64,000 bases of DNA from JAJECS01 sp965243625 (GTDB lineage Bacteria; Chloroflexota; UBA11872): NCBI GenBank assembly GCA_965243625.1, contig CBDEVI010000002.1, forward strand, positions 744,001 to 808,000, given 5' to 3'. A program made the position numbers and the translations under genes. Shown in pieces: positions 1 to 9,050 of the stretch (position 1 is its first letter; each line of letters begins with the position of its first letter). Under the pieces are notes generated by a model. The model was given only the letters and a program-made list of their open reading frames with translations, was not told the origin of the DNA and searched no databases.

Positions 1-1
1 C

Positions 2-904
2 GACGACGGCCTCGACTATCCGCTGCCGCCGGGGTTGGGCAGTTTTCCCCTGCGGCACCTCGACGACTACGCCCGGCGGGCGCCCCGCCAGTGGCTGACG
101 CGCGGCGGCGTGCTGATGCCCATGCACCAGGCCGAGGCCATGTGGGTCAGTTTCGGGTCGGGCAGCTACCCGTTTGCCGTGAAGATCGCGGCGGGCAAGA
201 CGTGCGCGCTGACGGGTGACGCATGGGCAAATCACCTGAACACGGACCCGCAGGACTACCTGGTGCTGCCGGAGCAGCCGTGGCTGGACGGACTCTGCGT
301 GGCCAAGGGCATCGTGCGGCAGTTCGTGGCCATGCCGTTGGGCGAGGGCTACTCCGCCGAGGAGCAGCTGACCGGCGCGGCCGAGCACGGTGGCTTGCAG
401 GTCATCGCTTTTCCGATGAAGGCGGAGCGGTACGAGGAGATGCTTGACGAGGAGTCGACTGACGATGGACGCGTGTACGGAGTGGTGAAGGATTCGGCGC
501 CTTCAGACATGGGGCTGGCGCCCGGAGGCCGGATGCGGCAGGAAATCTACGAGGACGACTATGGGCTCGACGCGTGGGATCAGCGTCATGCGAGCCGTTG
601 TTTCGTCACCATCGCCAACTCCACCCAGTGGCTGGCGCTCACCGGCGAGCGGCCGCCGACCGAGCCGCCGACGTCGCGGGACTACTCGGATGCGGGGTTG
701 CCGTGGTTCGACTACTACGGCGGAGACCTGAAGGCGCTGGAGGAGACGGAGAAGATGCGCGGTCTCGTGAGCGTGGCGCAGCTGGGCTCGCAGAAGGACG
801 AGACGCCGTTGCCGGACAACGAGTCGGTGGACGCCGCGAACGTCGTCACGTTGCGCGCCGCGGGCGCCACGCGGGTGCGCGAGATGCCGGCTCGGGGCGT
901 GTAG
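2..904 (+). CDS. Conserved protein of unknown function, 5' end cut by the window
   Basis: The reading frame is open from the first bases of the window, so the true start lies outside and the TTG at 35 should not be taken as the initiator. About 300 residues are visible, ending in GTG-TAG. I do not recognise a characterised domain. There is no membrane segment or signal in the visible part. Distinctive stretches are a Gln-Ala-Glu-Ala-Met-Trp segment near the visible N-terminus, a proline-rich DYLVLPEQPWLDG segment, and an acidic, aromatic IYEDDYGLDAWD segment in the middle; the last 30 residues look disordered. The absence of hydrophobic helices suggests a soluble cytoplasmic protein. It is on the opposite strand to the aap operon and converges on it. 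No function is proposed. Confidence 0.75.
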   Translation, partial: DDGLDYPLPPGLGSFPLRHLDDYARRAPRQWLTRGGVLMPMHQAEAMWVSFGSGSYPFAVKIAAGKTCALTGDAWANHLNTDPQDYLVLPEQPWLDGLCVAKGIVRQFVAMPLGEGYSAEEQLTGAAEHGGLQVIAFPMKAERYEEMLDEESTDDGRVYGVVKDSAPSDMGLAPGGRMRQEIYEDDYGLDAWDQRHASRCFVTIANSTQWLALTGERPPTEPPTSRDYSDAGLPWFDYYGGDLKALEETEKMRGLVSVAQLGSQKDETPLPDNESVDAANVVTLRAAGATRVREMPARGV

Positions 905-1081
905 CGCGGCGGAGGCGCCAGCGACAGAGTCTGGACGCCTCGGCGTGACGGCCATCCCTGTTCGTGGACCGAAAGGCTCAGCGGCCGCTAACTTCCCGCC
1001 TTCGGAAACCCTTGAGTAGTTCGGGCAGGCGAAGACTGACCATGCGAGTCCCATCCGCCCCCGAGGTTCTGCGAAGGGTGG

Positions 1082-1101
1082 ATTCCCGCCTTCGCGGGAA
1101 A
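1082..1101. repeat. Dispersed 20-bp palindrome (dRS3-like), copy 1
   Basis: This is ATTCCCGC-CTTC-GCGGGAAA: the 8-bp-stem, 4-nt-loop palindrome found again at 9264, 11775, 23089 and 35226, here with its last base changed from T to A. The surrounding GGGTGG and GACGGAG flanks are shared with the other copies. Confidence 0.8.
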
Positions 1102-1192
1102 GACGGAGGAGTTGTGGAAAGGGCCTTCGTAAAGGGACATCTCATGGGCGGTCCACATCCCACGGCCGAGCCTCGGATGACCCTCTCCCTAA

Positions 1193-1270
1193 CCCTCTCC
1201 CTTCAAGGGAGAGGGGATCGGACCGGCACTCCAATCTCCATTGGAGGGGTTGCGCAAGGGTCTCCTTGCG
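1193..1270 (-). terminator. Three adjacent hairpins downstream of aapP
   Basis: Three perfect inverted repeats follow one another: CCCTCTCCCTT/AAGGGAGAGGG with a 1-base centre (1193-1215), CTCCAAT/ATTGGAG with a 4-nt loop (1229-1246), and CGCAAGG/CCTTGCG with a 4-nt loop (1253-1270). They sit 27-104 bases past the aapP stop on that strand, where a terminator is expected, but no T-run follows, so termination is inferred. The first hairpin resembles the one at 9449 and belongs to a repeat type common in GC-rich genomes. Confidence 0.4.
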
Positions 1271-1296
1271 GGGGATGGGGCCCGACGGGAGGTTTG

Positions 1297-2109
1297 CTAG
1301 AGGATCTGGTCGAGGAAGAGTTGGGTGCGTTCTTCCTGCGGGTTGTTGAAGATTTGGCTGGGAGGGCCAAGCTCGACCAGCGCGCCTTCGTCGAAGAAGG
1401 CCATGCGGTCGGCGACCTCGCGGGCGAAGCCCATCTCGTGGGTCACGCAGAGCATGGTCATGCCGGAGGCGGCCAGCTCCCGCATCACGTCCAGCACTTC
1501 CTTGATCATCTCCGGGTCGAGCGCGGACGTCGGCTCGTCGAAGAGCATGATCTGCGGCTGCATGGCCAGGGCGCGGGCGATGGCGACGCGCTGCTGCTGC
1601 CCACCAGATAGCTCGGCCGGATATTTGTTGGCCTGCTCGGGGATGCCGACGCGCTCGAGCAGCTGCTGCGCGGACTCCTGGGCCTCTTCCCTGGGCAGGT
1701 GTCGCACCCGCTGCGGCGCCAGCATGATGTTGTTGATGGCGGTCATGTGGGGGAAGAGGTTGAACTGCTGAAACACCATGCCGACTTCGCGGCGGATGGC
1801 GTCAAGGTTGCGGACGTCGTTGGTCATCTCGATGCCGTCGACCACGATCCGGCCCTGCTGGTGCTCTTCGAGGCGGTTGATCATGCGAATGAAGGTGGAC
1901 TTGCCCGATCCCGAGGGGCCGAAGATGACGACCACCTCGCCGCGCTTGACGCGCATGCTCACGTCGCGGACGGCGCAGAAGTCGCCAAACCACTTGTGGA
2001 CGCCCTCGCAGACGATGATGTCGTCGCGCTGCTCCAGCGGCAGCTCGAGAATCGCCGCTTTGTCTTCCGGCATGTCGATGGACCCGTTCGTCTGACTCGT
2101 TTCGGCCAT
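1297..2109 (-). CDS. aapP: Polar/general amino-acid ABC transporter, ATP-binding protein AapP/GlnQ type
   Basis: This cytoplasmic ATPase powers amino-acid uptake through the AapQ-AapM membrane pair. All nucleotide-binding motifs are present: Walker A GPSGSGKS at residues 64-71, Q-loop FQQFNLF around 113-119, signature LSGGQ at 167-171, Walker B IMLFDE at 187-192 and the switch His224. The domain ends with the MGFAREVADRMAFFDEG stretch typical of the polar amino-acid family. At 270 residues it carries a roughly 30-residue N-terminal extension; Met13 is an alternative start. A GGGAG lies about 8 bases before the chosen ATG. It is the last gene of aapJ-Q-M-P, 25 bases after aapM, matching the gene order of the rhizobial general L-amino-acid permease. 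Substrate range within amino acids cannot be read from sequence. Confidence 0.95.
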   Translation of the reverse strand: MAETSQTNGSIDMPEDKAAILELPLEQRDDIIVCEGVHKWFGDFCAVRDVSMRVKRGEVVVIFGPSGSGKSTFIRMINRLEEHQQGRIVVDGIEMTNDVRNLDAIRREVGMVFQQFNLFPHMTAINNIMLAPQRVRHLPREEAQESAQQLLERVGIPEQANKYPAELSGGQQQRVAIARALAMQPQIMLFDEPTSALDPEMIKEVLDVMRELAASGMTMLCVTHEMGFAREVADRMAFFDEGALVELGPPSQIFNNPQEERTQLFLDQIL

Positions 2110-2134
2110 AGGTCTATCTCCCGCGCGGGCCGCC

Positions 2135-3352
2135 TTAGCGTCGGCCTACGCCAAGCGCGCGTTCAATGCGCCGGCTGACATACGACATCGAGAAGCAGAA
2201 AATCCAGAACACGACGGCGATGAACAGATAGACCTCCCGGCCGTTGTCGACGAATTCCAGGTTCGACTGAATCGTCACCCGGCCCATCTCGACGAGGTCC
2301 AACATGCCGATGATGAAGACGAGGCTGGTGTCTTTGAAGAGGCTGATGAACTGCCCCACGATGGCCGGAATGATGTTCCGGAGACCCTGCGGCAGCGTGA
2401 TGAGCAGCGTGGTCTGCCAGCCGCGCAGGCCGAGCGCCCGGGCGGCCTCCGTTTGCCCGGGAGCGACCGCGGCCATGCCGCCGCGCACGTTCTCGGCCAT
2501 ATAGGCCGAGCTGAAGAGCATGATGGTGATGCCCGTGATGTAGAGCGTGTCGATCTTGATGTTCTCGGGGAATGTCAGCGGCAAGATGTGGCGGGACATA
2601 AAGAGCAGAGTGATGAGCGGCACGCCGCGGACAACTTCGATGAACGCGACGCAGGCCCATTTGACAACCGGCAGATTGCTCTGCCGTCCCAGCGCCAACC
2701 CAATGCCAATGGGCATCGAGGCGCCAATGCCAAAGAGGGCTAGCAGCAGGTTGAGCAACAGCCCGCCGACGTCGTTCGTGTTGACGGGCTCCAGGCCGGG
2801 CACACCCTCGATGCCACGGATGATCAGCAAGGCGACAAACACGGCCAGGAACGCGGCGGCGACGATGCGTCTGGGGCGTCCGGCGAAGAATCCTGCCGCC
2901 AGGAAGTAGCCAACGCCGACGGCCACCGGGATCGCCAGCACCAAGATCCGATTGGTTGGCTGCAATCCGTGCGGGATCACGCCGACGATCACGGCCACGG
3001 CGCTCAAGCCGATGGCGAATCCGCGAGCCGTGCCGCCCCACGAGCGCCAGGAGATTCCCAGCAAGGCGCTGAGCAGCAGCACGGCGACCTGAGGCCGCCA
3101 GGCGTCCTCCTGCGGGTAGAGCCCCACCAAGTAGAGCTGCACCCGGCTGGTGATGACCAACCAGTCGGCGGTGACGATGACCCAACTGATGAGGCCGATC
3201 GCCGCCCAGCCCACCACGACGGCCAGGACCACGGTCACCAGGCTGTTGATCCACGAACTGAAGAGGTTTTGGCGCAGCCACCCCAGGAAGCCCACGGTCA
3301 TGGGCGGAGGAGGCGGGGGCCGGTCCATGGCCTGCGCGGTGACGGCGCTCAT
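2135..3352 (-). CDS. aapM: Amino-acid ABC transporter permease, AapM type
   Basis: One of the two integral-membrane subunits of the amino-acid importer. The 405 residues are longer than the HisM/GlnP norm because of an N-terminal block with several extra hydrophobic helices (roughly residues 30-180), as in Aap-type permeases. The conserved permease core lies in the C-terminal half, including the cytoplasmic coupling loop GQTEAARALGLRGWQ that docks on AapP. The ATG overlaps the aapQ stop as ATGA, implying translational coupling and equal synthesis of the two permease subunits. The first 20 residues are proline-rich and likely cytoplasmic. Family assignment is firm from order and motif; the specific amino acids carried are unknown. 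Confidence 0.93.
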   Translation of the reverse strand: MSAVTAQAMDRPPPPPPMTVGFLGWLRQNLFSSWINSLVTVVLAVVVGWAAIGLISWVIVTADWLVITSRVQLYLVGLYPQEDAWRPQVAVLLLSALLGISWRSWGGTARGFAIGLSAVAVIVGVIPHGLQPTNRILVLAIPVAVGVGYFLAAGFFAGRPRRIVAAAFLAVFVALLIIRGIEGVPGLEPVNTNDVGGLLLNLLLALFGIGASMPIGIGLALGRQSNLPVVKWACVAFIEVVRGVPLITLLFMSRHILPLTFPENIKIDTLYITGITIMLFSSAYMAENVRGGMAAVAPGQTEAARALGLRGWQTTLLITLPQGLRNIIPAIVGQFISLFKDTSLVFIIGMLDLVEMGRVTIQSNLEFVDNGREVYLFIAVVFWIFCFSMSYVSRRIERALGVGRR

Positions 3353-4521
3353 GTGCCCTTGAACCTGATGGCGCGGTTATACAAATTGCCGATGAGCGAA
3401 TAGGTCAAGCTCATGGCGAGATAGGTGAGCATGACGACCAGAATCAACGAGATGGCTGGCGCGGTCTGCGTCATGGTGCTGGCCACGCTCACCAGGTCGG
3501 GGTAGCCGATGGCGGCGGCGAGGCTCGAATTCTTGGTGAGGTTGAGGTACTGGCTGATGGTCGGCGGGATGATGACGCGCAGGGACTGCGGAAAGGTGAC
3601 GTGCCGCAGCGTGAGCATGCCCGACATGCCGACGGAGCGGGCCGCTTCCGTCTGTCCTTTGCTGACGGATTGGATGCCGGCCCTGACGATCTCGGCGATG
3701 AATGAGGCGGTATACATGACCAGCCCGACGAGCAGCGCCGTGAAGCTGCCACTGAGCTCGGCGCCGCCTTGCAGACGGCCAAACCGGCCTTCGGGGGATG
3801 GAACCTCGATGGTCATCGGCGCGAGGATGAGCAGGGCGATCGCGCCCACGCCGATGGCGATCGCGAGCCCGGCGAGAACGGGATAGCTGGGCTTGCCCGT
3901 CTCGGTTTCGCGCCAATGCAGGCGACGGGCCACGATCACGGCAACGATTAGGCCGATGACGGTTGCCAGCGCCCAGGGCCAGAATCCGTCTTGCGGCACC
4001 GGCCAGGGCAGGTTGACGCCGCTGTTGCTGAGATAGAAGGCGTCGAAAGCGACGTAGCCCTCGCGCACCGTGGGCAGGCTCAGCACGATGAGGAACCAAA
4101 ACAGCAGCTGAACCAGCAGCGGGACGTTGCGGAAGATCTCGATGTAGACGAGGGCGATCCGGTTGAGCAACCAGTTGGGCGATAGGCGGGCGACGCCGAC
4201 GAGGATGCCCAGCAGGGTGGCGAGAATGACGCCCAGCACCGAGGCCTTGACGGTGTTGAGCGCGGCGACGAGCAGCCCGTACGCGAAGCTGTCGGACGGG
4301 TGGTAGCCAATGATCGACTCGCCGATGGGAATCTGGGCTTCGCGGTCGAGGAAGCCGTAGCCGAAGGGGATGTTCCGCCCGACGATTTCGGCGGAAACGT
4401 TGACGAAGAACCCCGCGATTACGGCGATGACCAGGACGGCGGAGACGATCTGCACCGCCCAGCGCAACACAACCACGTTGCGCCAGAACGGCACTCCTTG
4501 GAAGTACAGCAGCTGGTTCAC
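3349..4521 (-). CDS. aapQ: Amino-acid ABC transporter permease, AapQ type
   Basis: First permease subunit of the amino-acid importer. It is 390 residues long, with an N-terminal hydrophobic helix followed by a large loop containing the IPFGYGFLDR segment typical of AapQ, and a core permease domain whose coupling loop is GQTEAARSVGMSG. The C-terminal NLTKNSSLAAAIGYPDL region is characteristic of this branch. The start is GTG; I see no strong ribosome site in front of it. A perfect 12-bp GC-rich hairpin stands between this gene and aapJ, so permease expression is probably lower than that of the binding protein. Its stop overlaps the aapM start. Confidence 0.93.
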   Translation of the reverse strand: MNQLLYFQGVPFWRNVVVLRWAVQIVSAVLVIAVIAGFFVNVSAEIVGRNIPFGYGFLDREAQIPIGESIIGYHPSDSFAYGLLVAALNTVKASVLGVILATLLGILVGVARLSPNWLLNRIALVYIEIFRNVPLLVQLLFWFLIVLSLPTVREGYVAFDAFYLSNSGVNLPWPVPQDGFWPWALATVIGLIVAVIVARRLHWRETETGKPSYPVLAGLAIAIGVGAIALLILAPMTIEVPSPEGRFGRLQGGAELSGSFTALLVGLVMYTASFIAEIVRAGIQSVSKGQTEAARSVGMSGMLTLRHVTFPQSLRVIIPPTISQYLNLTKNSSLAAAIGYPDLVSVASTMTQTAPAISLILVVMLTYLAMSLTYSLIGNLYNRAIRFKGT

Positions 4522-4584
4522 GACGCTAGCTTACTGCGGCCCGTGCCGGGGACACCGCCAGTGCGGGGGTTGGCGAAATAGCAA

Positions 4585-4612
4585 CCGGGGGGATGCGCGA
4601 GCATCCCCCCGG
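4585..4612 (-). promoter_or_regulatory. Intercistronic GC-rich hairpin between aapJ and aapQ
   Basis: CCGGGGGGATGC and GCATCCCCCCGG form a perfect 12-bp stem around a 4-nt loop. It sits 29 bases after the aapJ stop and about 63 bases before the aapQ start. In the transcribed direction only a short, broken T stretch follows (TTGCTATTT), so it may act as a partial terminator or as a 3' stabiliser of aapJ mRNA. Equivalent elements occur in two other importers of this window. Confidence 0.65.
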
Positions 4613-4641
4613 ATTTGCATCCCGTTACTCGCGGGATCGAA

Positions 4642-5724
4642 CTAGCGCAACGGCGGCGCGTAGATCTGACCGCCCTTGGGGCAATCAGTGCAGGGGGCGT
4701 TGGCCCACAGCGCGTTCCGACCGCCCTCGCGTGGGAGGTCAATGCCCTCCGGACCGAGGTTGCGGTTGTAGATCTCGCCGTAGTTGCCGACGCTGGTGAT
4801 CACGTCCTGCATGAAGGTCTCCCTCAGGCCGAGGGTTTCCTGGCCGAAGCTGCCTTCGGTACCCAGCAGGCGCTTGACCTTGACGTTGTCGCCGGCGGCC
4901 ATGGCCGCGACGTTGCCGCTGTTCACGCCGTAGGCCTCGGCGTAGATGATCCCGGCGATCACCGTCTTCACCAGGTCGAACCACTGCTCGTCACCGTGCG
5001 GGACGACCGGACCAAGCGGCTCCTCGGAGATGGTCTCCGGGAGGATCACGTGGTCGCCCGGGTTCGGCAGCGCGCTGCGGAGCGCGGCCAGCTGCGAGCG
5101 GTCGTTGGTGAAGACGTCGCACTGGCCTTCCTGGTAGGCGTCAAGCACGACATCGGTGTCCTCGAACACGATCGGGTTGTACTCGAGGTTGTTCTGCCGG
5201 AAGAAGTCGGCCATGTTCAGCTCGGTGGTCGTACCGCTGGTGACGCAGACCGAGGCGCCGGCCAACTCATAGGCGGAGCTGACCCCAAGGTCCTTGGAGA
5301 CCATGAAGCCCTGACCGTCGTAGAACGTGGTGTGGATGTAGTTGCCCCACCCGGCGTCGCGGGAGGTGGTCCAGGTCACGGTGCGGACCAGCAGGTCCAC
5401 GTCGCCGGACTGGATCGTCGGGCCACGCTCGGCTGCCGTGATCAGCACGATTTCGATGGCTTCGGCGTCACCGAGCACGGCGGCAGCAACGGCGCGACAC
5501 AGGTCAATGTCAAAGCCGACGTTGCGACCGTTGGCGTCCAGCGAGCCGTAGCCGGGGACGTCGTTGCGGCTGGCGCAGATGACGTGTCCGCGCTCCTGTA
5601 CGGTGGCGAGGCGACTGACCATCGGCTCCTCTTCCACCATTTCCTCGGCATCCTCGCCGCATGCGGCGACGGCAACGACGAAGATCGCCGCCATCATCAA
5701 GATCAACCCCAGCTTCCAGCGCAT
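4642..5724 (-). CDS. aapJ: Amino-acid ABC transporter substrate-binding lipoprotein AapJ
   Basis: This is the extracytoplasmic receptor that delivers amino acids to AapQ-M. From the chosen ATG (preceded by AGGAG at 6 bases) the protein is 360 residues. It opens with MRWKLG, a hydrophobic stretch and the lipobox AVAAC, with Cys22 the predicted lipidated residue. The longer frame starting at 5790 would put 22 non-signal residues ahead of this and is rejected. An acidic EDAEEMVEEEP linker follows, then the SBP family 3 fold: VQERGHVICASRND near the start, GFDIDLCRAVAAAVLG, and DVDLLVRTVTWTTSRD, which is typical of AapJ/YhdW proteins. It heads the operon and has a weak candidate promoter upstream. 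Confidence 0.92.
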   Translation of the reverse strand: MRWKLGLILMMAAIFVVAVAACGEDAEEMVEEEPMVSRLATVQERGHVICASRNDVPGYGSLDANGRNVGFDIDLCRAVAAAVLGDAEAIEIVLITAAERGPTIQSGDVDLLVRTVTWTTSRDAGWGNYIHTTFYDGQGFMVSKDLGVSSAYELAGASVCVTSGTTTELNMADFFRQNNLEYNPIVFEDTDVVLDAYQEGQCDVFTNDRSQLAALRSALPNPGDHVILPETISEEPLGPVVPHGDEQWFDLVKTVIAGIIYAEAYGVNSGNVAAMAAGDNVKVKRLLGTEGSFGQETLGLRETFMQDVITSVGNYGEIYNRNLGPEGIDLPREGGRNALWANAPCTDCPKGGQIYAPPLR

Positions 5725-5834
5725 CAGATGCTCCTGAGCCGTAGCGACTGGCCTCGATGCCCGCCGCATACATGTCGCGTGAAAAAACACGCATTGAGGG
5801 GTTCCGCGTGTGTCGCCCCCGGCAAACCGCCAGC

Positions 5835-5864
5835 ATGGTACGGCTCAGAGGCAAACATAATCAA
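5835..5864 (-). promoter_or_regulatory. Candidate sigma-70-type promoter for aapJ
   Basis: Read on the minus strand: TTGATT, an 18-base spacer, then TACCAT, giving four matches of six in each hexamer. It lies about 110 bases upstream of the aapJ ATG in a 200-base gap. A small GCGTG/CACGC hairpin lies in the leader at 5777-5792. This is an eye-made match only. Confidence 0.3.
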
Positions 5865-5891
5865 GCTACGGGTAGTTTTTCACCATCATTT

Positions 5892-5912
5892 GCCGGCTCG
5901 ACGACAGCCGGC
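5892..5912 (-). terminator. Possible terminator hairpin after the aminotransferase gene
   Basis: GCCGGCT/AGCCGGC makes a perfect 7-bp stem around a 7-nt loop, 13 bases beyond the stop of the upstream aminotransferase gene. The downstream sequence is AAATGATGG, without a T-run, so it is at best a weak or factor-assisted terminator. Confidence 0.3.
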
Positions 5913-5924
5913 GCCGCGGTCGAG

Positions 5925-7223
5925 CTAACCGAGCGCCCGCCGGAATGCGCCGTCGACAATCTCGAAGGTGCGGTCGAGGTCGGCGTCGTCGTGGGTGATC
6001 GAGACGTACCACTTTTCGTTGGGATTGAGCAGCAGGCCGCCGCGAATGCACTCGACACTCCAGCGGTGGCCGAAGTCGCCGTCGTGCTCCTGCAGGTCCA
6101 TCCAGGTCTTGGGGTTCGCGTTTTCCATGAACCGGACGCCAAAGACCGGGTCTTCGCCCAACGCCTGCGTGGGGACGCCGTGCTTGCGACCCAGATCCTC
6201 GATGCCCCGGCGCAGCCGGGATCCCGTGGCGTGCAAGCGGTCGTAGACCCCATCGCCCGAGAGCACGTCGAGCGCGGCGATCCCGGCGGCGGCGCCGACC
6301 GGGTTGCCGCTGAAGGTGCCGCTGGCCCAGGCCACGTCGCGGGTCGAACGTGATTGGCGCGCGTAGACGTCCATGACGTCGGCGCGGCCCATGATGGCGG
6401 CCAGCGGAAACGCCCCGGCCATGGCCTTGCCATAGGTGGCCATGTCGGGCACCACGCCGTAGCGCTCCTGCGCCCCGCCCCAGGCGATGCGAAACCCGGT
6501 GACGATCTCGTCGAAGATGAGCACGATGCCGAGACGGGTGGTGAGCTCGCGGAGGGATTCGAGGAAGCCGGGTTCGGGCTTGAGCACGCGCTGCAGCGGC
6601 TCCACGATCACGGCCGCCAGTTCGTCGGCGTGAGACTCAATGAGCTGCTGCGTGATCTCGAGCTCGTTGAACGGGGCTACGAGCACCTCGTCGCCCAGGA
6701 CGCTCGGGATTCCGGCCGAGTCGGGTTCCGAGTGCGGATAGTCGCTGGCCTCGGTGGGCACCGTGCCCCACAGCGCGTAGTCGTGCATGCCGTGCCAGGC
6801 GCCTTCGAACTTAAGGATCTTGGACCTGCCGGTAAAGGCCCGCGCGCCGCGCAGCGCCAGGTGGGTGGACTCGGTCCCGGTGCTGGCGTAGCGCAACTGG
6901 TCGGCGCAGGGCACGGCGTCGATCAGCTTTTCGGCCAACTCGATCGCCGGGACGTTGAGGAAGAAGTAGGTCGTGCCGCGGCTGAGCTGGGACTGCACGG
7001 CCTTTTCCACATCCGGATGCGCGTGGCCGAGCAGGACGGGGCCGGAGCCGAGGAGATAGTCGATGTACTCATCGCCGTCGACGGTGCGCAGGCGGCTGCC
7101 CGAGCCGGACTCGAACACCACGCTGACCTCGTCCGGAATGCTGAACCGCCCCAACGCTCCCGCGGTCAGCACACGCTTGGCTCTTCCCAGGAGTTGCTCG
7201 GACGATGTCGTGGCGTTGGACAT
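5925..7223 (-). CDS. Class III aminotransferase, glutamate-1-semialdehyde aminomutase-like
   Basis: A PLP-dependent fold-type I enzyme of 432 residues, the usual length for the family. The PLP-binding Asp lies in IFDEIVTGFR (Asp238) and the Schiff-base lysine in YGKAMAGAFPLAAIMG (Lys266). The GSGPVLLGHAHP and STGTEST segments also match this subgroup. The start is an ATG with AAGGG a few bases upstream; the frame continues far upstream but that part is not protein-like. The gene follows an FAD oxidoreductase by 29 bases, so the pair probably forms an operon acting on an amine or amino acid. True HemL would normally sit with haem genes, none of which is here, so a catabolic transaminase is more likely. 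Substrate unknown. Confidence 0.85.
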   Translation of the reverse strand: MSNATTSSEQLLGRAKRVLTAGALGRFSIPDEVSVVFESGSGSRLRTVDGDEYIDYLLGSGPVLLGHAHPDVEKAVQSQLSRGTTYFFLNVPAIELAEKLIDAVPCADQLRYASTGTESTHLALRGARAFTGRSKILKFEGAWHGMHDYALWGTVPTEASDYPHSEPDSAGIPSVLGDEVLVAPFNELEITQQLIESHADELAAVIVEPLQRVLKPEPGFLESLRELTTRLGIVLIFDEIVTGFRIAWGGAQERYGVVPDMATYGKAMAGAFPLAAIMGRADVMDVYARQSRSTRDVAWASGTFSGNPVGAAAGIAALDVLSGDGVYDRLHATGSRLRRGIEDLGRKHGVPTQALGEDPVFGVRFMENANPKTWMDLQEHDGDFGHRWSVECIRGGLLLNPNEKWYVSITHDDADLDRTFEIVDGAFRRALG

Positions 7224-7252
7224 CACAGACCCTTGCCTCTCGTGCGGTCTGA

Positions 7253-8839
7253 CTACGCGGGCCGCGCGGCGCCGATGGTAGCGCGTGGTGGGCGTGCCGC
7301 CGGAACGGCGTTCAAGTCGCGGATCACGGTCTCGGCGGCGTTGTGACCGGGCACGCCGCTGACTCCGCCTCCGGGATGGCATCCCGACCCACACAGATAG
7401 AGCCCGTCGAGCGGCGTTCGGTAGGCGGCGCAGCCGGGCAGGGGACGCGCCCCCAGCATCTGATCGATGGTCATGTCGACGTGATGCATGTTGCCGCGCG
7501 TCATGCCGGCGCGGGCCTCGATCTCGGGCGGTCCGTGGAGGTAGGCGTCGAGGACCAGGTCGGGGAAGTTTGGGGCGTAGCGCGCGACCTGGGCGATTAG
7601 CGCGTCGGTGATTCGAGCCCGCTGGGATTCCCAGGCGTTCGGTGCAAGGCCGACGGGTGCGTATTCCACCCAAATCGAGATGGTGTGGTGACCGGGAGGC
7701 GCGGCCGTGCGGTCGTAGACGGATGGGCAGACGAGCCCGAGGATGGGCTCGGTGGGCATGTGGCCGGCGCGGGCCTGGTTCCAGGCTCGGTCGATGTGGT
7801 CCAGCGACTCGCAAATGCGTACGTTGGCGCCGTGCTGGGGACCGTCGCCCGGCAGCGCGCGCCAGTCGGGCAGGCCCGTCGTGGCGCAGTGCAGCTTCAG
7901 GTAACCCGCGTTAATCCGCAGGCGGCGAACCGAGCGGAGGAACGGCTGCGGCAGGTGCTCCGGCGGGACCAGGTGGGCGAGCGTGCGTTGCGGGTCGGCG
8001 TTGGAGAGGACGGCCCGGGCGGTCACGACGGTTCCGTCGGCGAGAACGACGCCGCGGGCGTGTTCGTCGGCCACATGCACGCGGGCGACCGGCGCTGAGG
8101 TGCGCACCTCGGCTCCGGCGCCTTCGGCCGCTTGGCGCAGCAGTCGGGTGACGGCTCCCATGCCGCCCTGGGGGAATCCCACCAGCCCGCGTTGGCCCAG
8201 TTGAGACGAGAGTGAGGCGGCGAAGGCGAAGTAGAGCAATCCGCCGGCGTTGTCGGTGGTGCCGGCGTCGAAGGTGGTGCCGAGGGAGGCCTTGACGCGC
8301 GGCGACTCGAAGTAGTCGTCGAGGAGCTGGCGTCGGGTGCCGGTGATGAGCGTGTGGGCGACGGCAGCGTGCGGTCCGCCCTCGGCGGTGCGGAGAAACT
8401 CGCCGAGTGTCGGCGGCGGGGTGAGGAGGTAGGGGTCGAACAGCGCGGCGGCGTCCGCCCAGAACTGGACATAATCATCATAGGCTTCGGCATCGTGACG
8501 CGAGATTCGGGCGATTGACTCCCGCGTCCGCTCCGGGTCGTTCCAGCTGAGCAGATGCTCGCCGTCGGCAAATGGGTGGAACTGCGGGGGATCGCGGCGA
8601 AACACGCGCAGGCCGAGGTCCACGAGGCGCATGTCGTCGAGGATTTGCGGATGGAACAGGACGAAGCTGTGGGCGCAGGTGGAGAAGCGGAATCCGGGGA
8701 TGAGCTCGTCGGTGGTGGCCGCGCCGCCGACTTTGGGTCCCTGCTCCAGCGCCAGCACCCGCAATCCGGCCCGCGCGAGGTAGAACGCCGCCACGAGGCC
8801 GTTGTGGCCGCAGCCGATGATGATTGCGTCGTAGTCCAT
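7253..8839 (-). CDS. FAD-dependent oxidoreductase, phytoene-desaturase-like family
   Basis: A 528-residue flavoprotein. The dinucleotide-binding motif GCGHNG lies at residues 9-14 within DAIIIGCGHNGLVAAFYLARAG, followed by the acidic strand end (LEQ) and a GGAATTDELIPGFRFSTCAH segment, the usual layout of the NAD(P)/FAD amine-oxidase/CrtI superfamily. The C-terminal FAD contact reads DGLYLCGSGCHPGGGVSGVPGHNAA, also typical. No carotenoid genes occur nearby, so it is better called a CrtI-like dehydrogenase of unknown substrate than a phytoene desaturase. It is directly upstream of the class III aminotransferase and likely cotranscribed with it. Confidence 0.85.
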   Translation of the reverse strand: MDYDAIIIGCGHNGLVAAFYLARAGLRVLALEQGPKVGGAATTDELIPGFRFSTCAHSFVLFHPQILDDMRLVDLGLRVFRRDPPQFHPFADGEHLLSWNDPERTRESIARISRHDAEAYDDYVQFWADAAALFDPYLLTPPPTLGEFLRTAEGGPHAAVAHTLITGTRRQLLDDYFESPRVKASLGTTFDAGTTDNAGGLLYFAFAASLSSQLGQRGLVGFPQGGMGAVTRLLRQAAEGAGAEVRTSAPVARVHVADEHARGVVLADGTVVTARAVLSNADPQRTLAHLVPPEHLPQPFLRSVRRLRINAGYLKLHCATTGLPDWRALPGDGPQHGANVRICESLDHIDRAWNQARAGHMPTEPILGLVCPSVYDRTAAPPGHHTISIWVEYAPVGLAPNAWESQRARITDALIAQVARYAPNFPDLVLDAYLHGPPEIEARAGMTRGNMHHVDMTIDQMLGARPLPGCAAYRTPLDGLYLCGSGCHPGGGVSGVPGHNAAETVIRDLNAVPAARPPRATIGAARPA

Positions 8840-9050
8840 TGAGGCTCTTGGCGTGAGCGAGGTGGGTCGGCAAAGCGTACTCCGCAGGGGAATCCTTGGA
8901 ATAGTGACGTAGGTGCGGGCTCAGAACCGCCCGACGCCAGGTTTCCGATGCGGTTTTTGGATTGACCGGACTGGATTCCGGCTCTGTATCGAGTACGGGG
9001 CAGGCTCTCCGCCGAGATGACGGAGGAGTGACGGAACTGACCGAAATGTT

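Larger units (their letters stand above)
905..1296. other. Convergent intergenic gap filled with palindromic repeats
   Basis: I see no gene here. The gap lies between the 3' ends of two convergent genes. It holds one copy of the dispersed 20-bp palindrome at 1082-1101, preceded by the CCGCCCCCGAGG flank that also precedes other copies, then three hairpins in a row at 1193-1270. The hairpins could terminate the aap transcript arriving from the right. Confidence 0.7.

Noticed and set aside
5925..7814. The long version (629 residues) of the aminotransferase frame
   Set aside because: The first 197 codons overlap the FAD oxidoreductase gene and are Arg/His/Pro-rich; the ATG at 7223 with AAGGG in front gives a normal family length.
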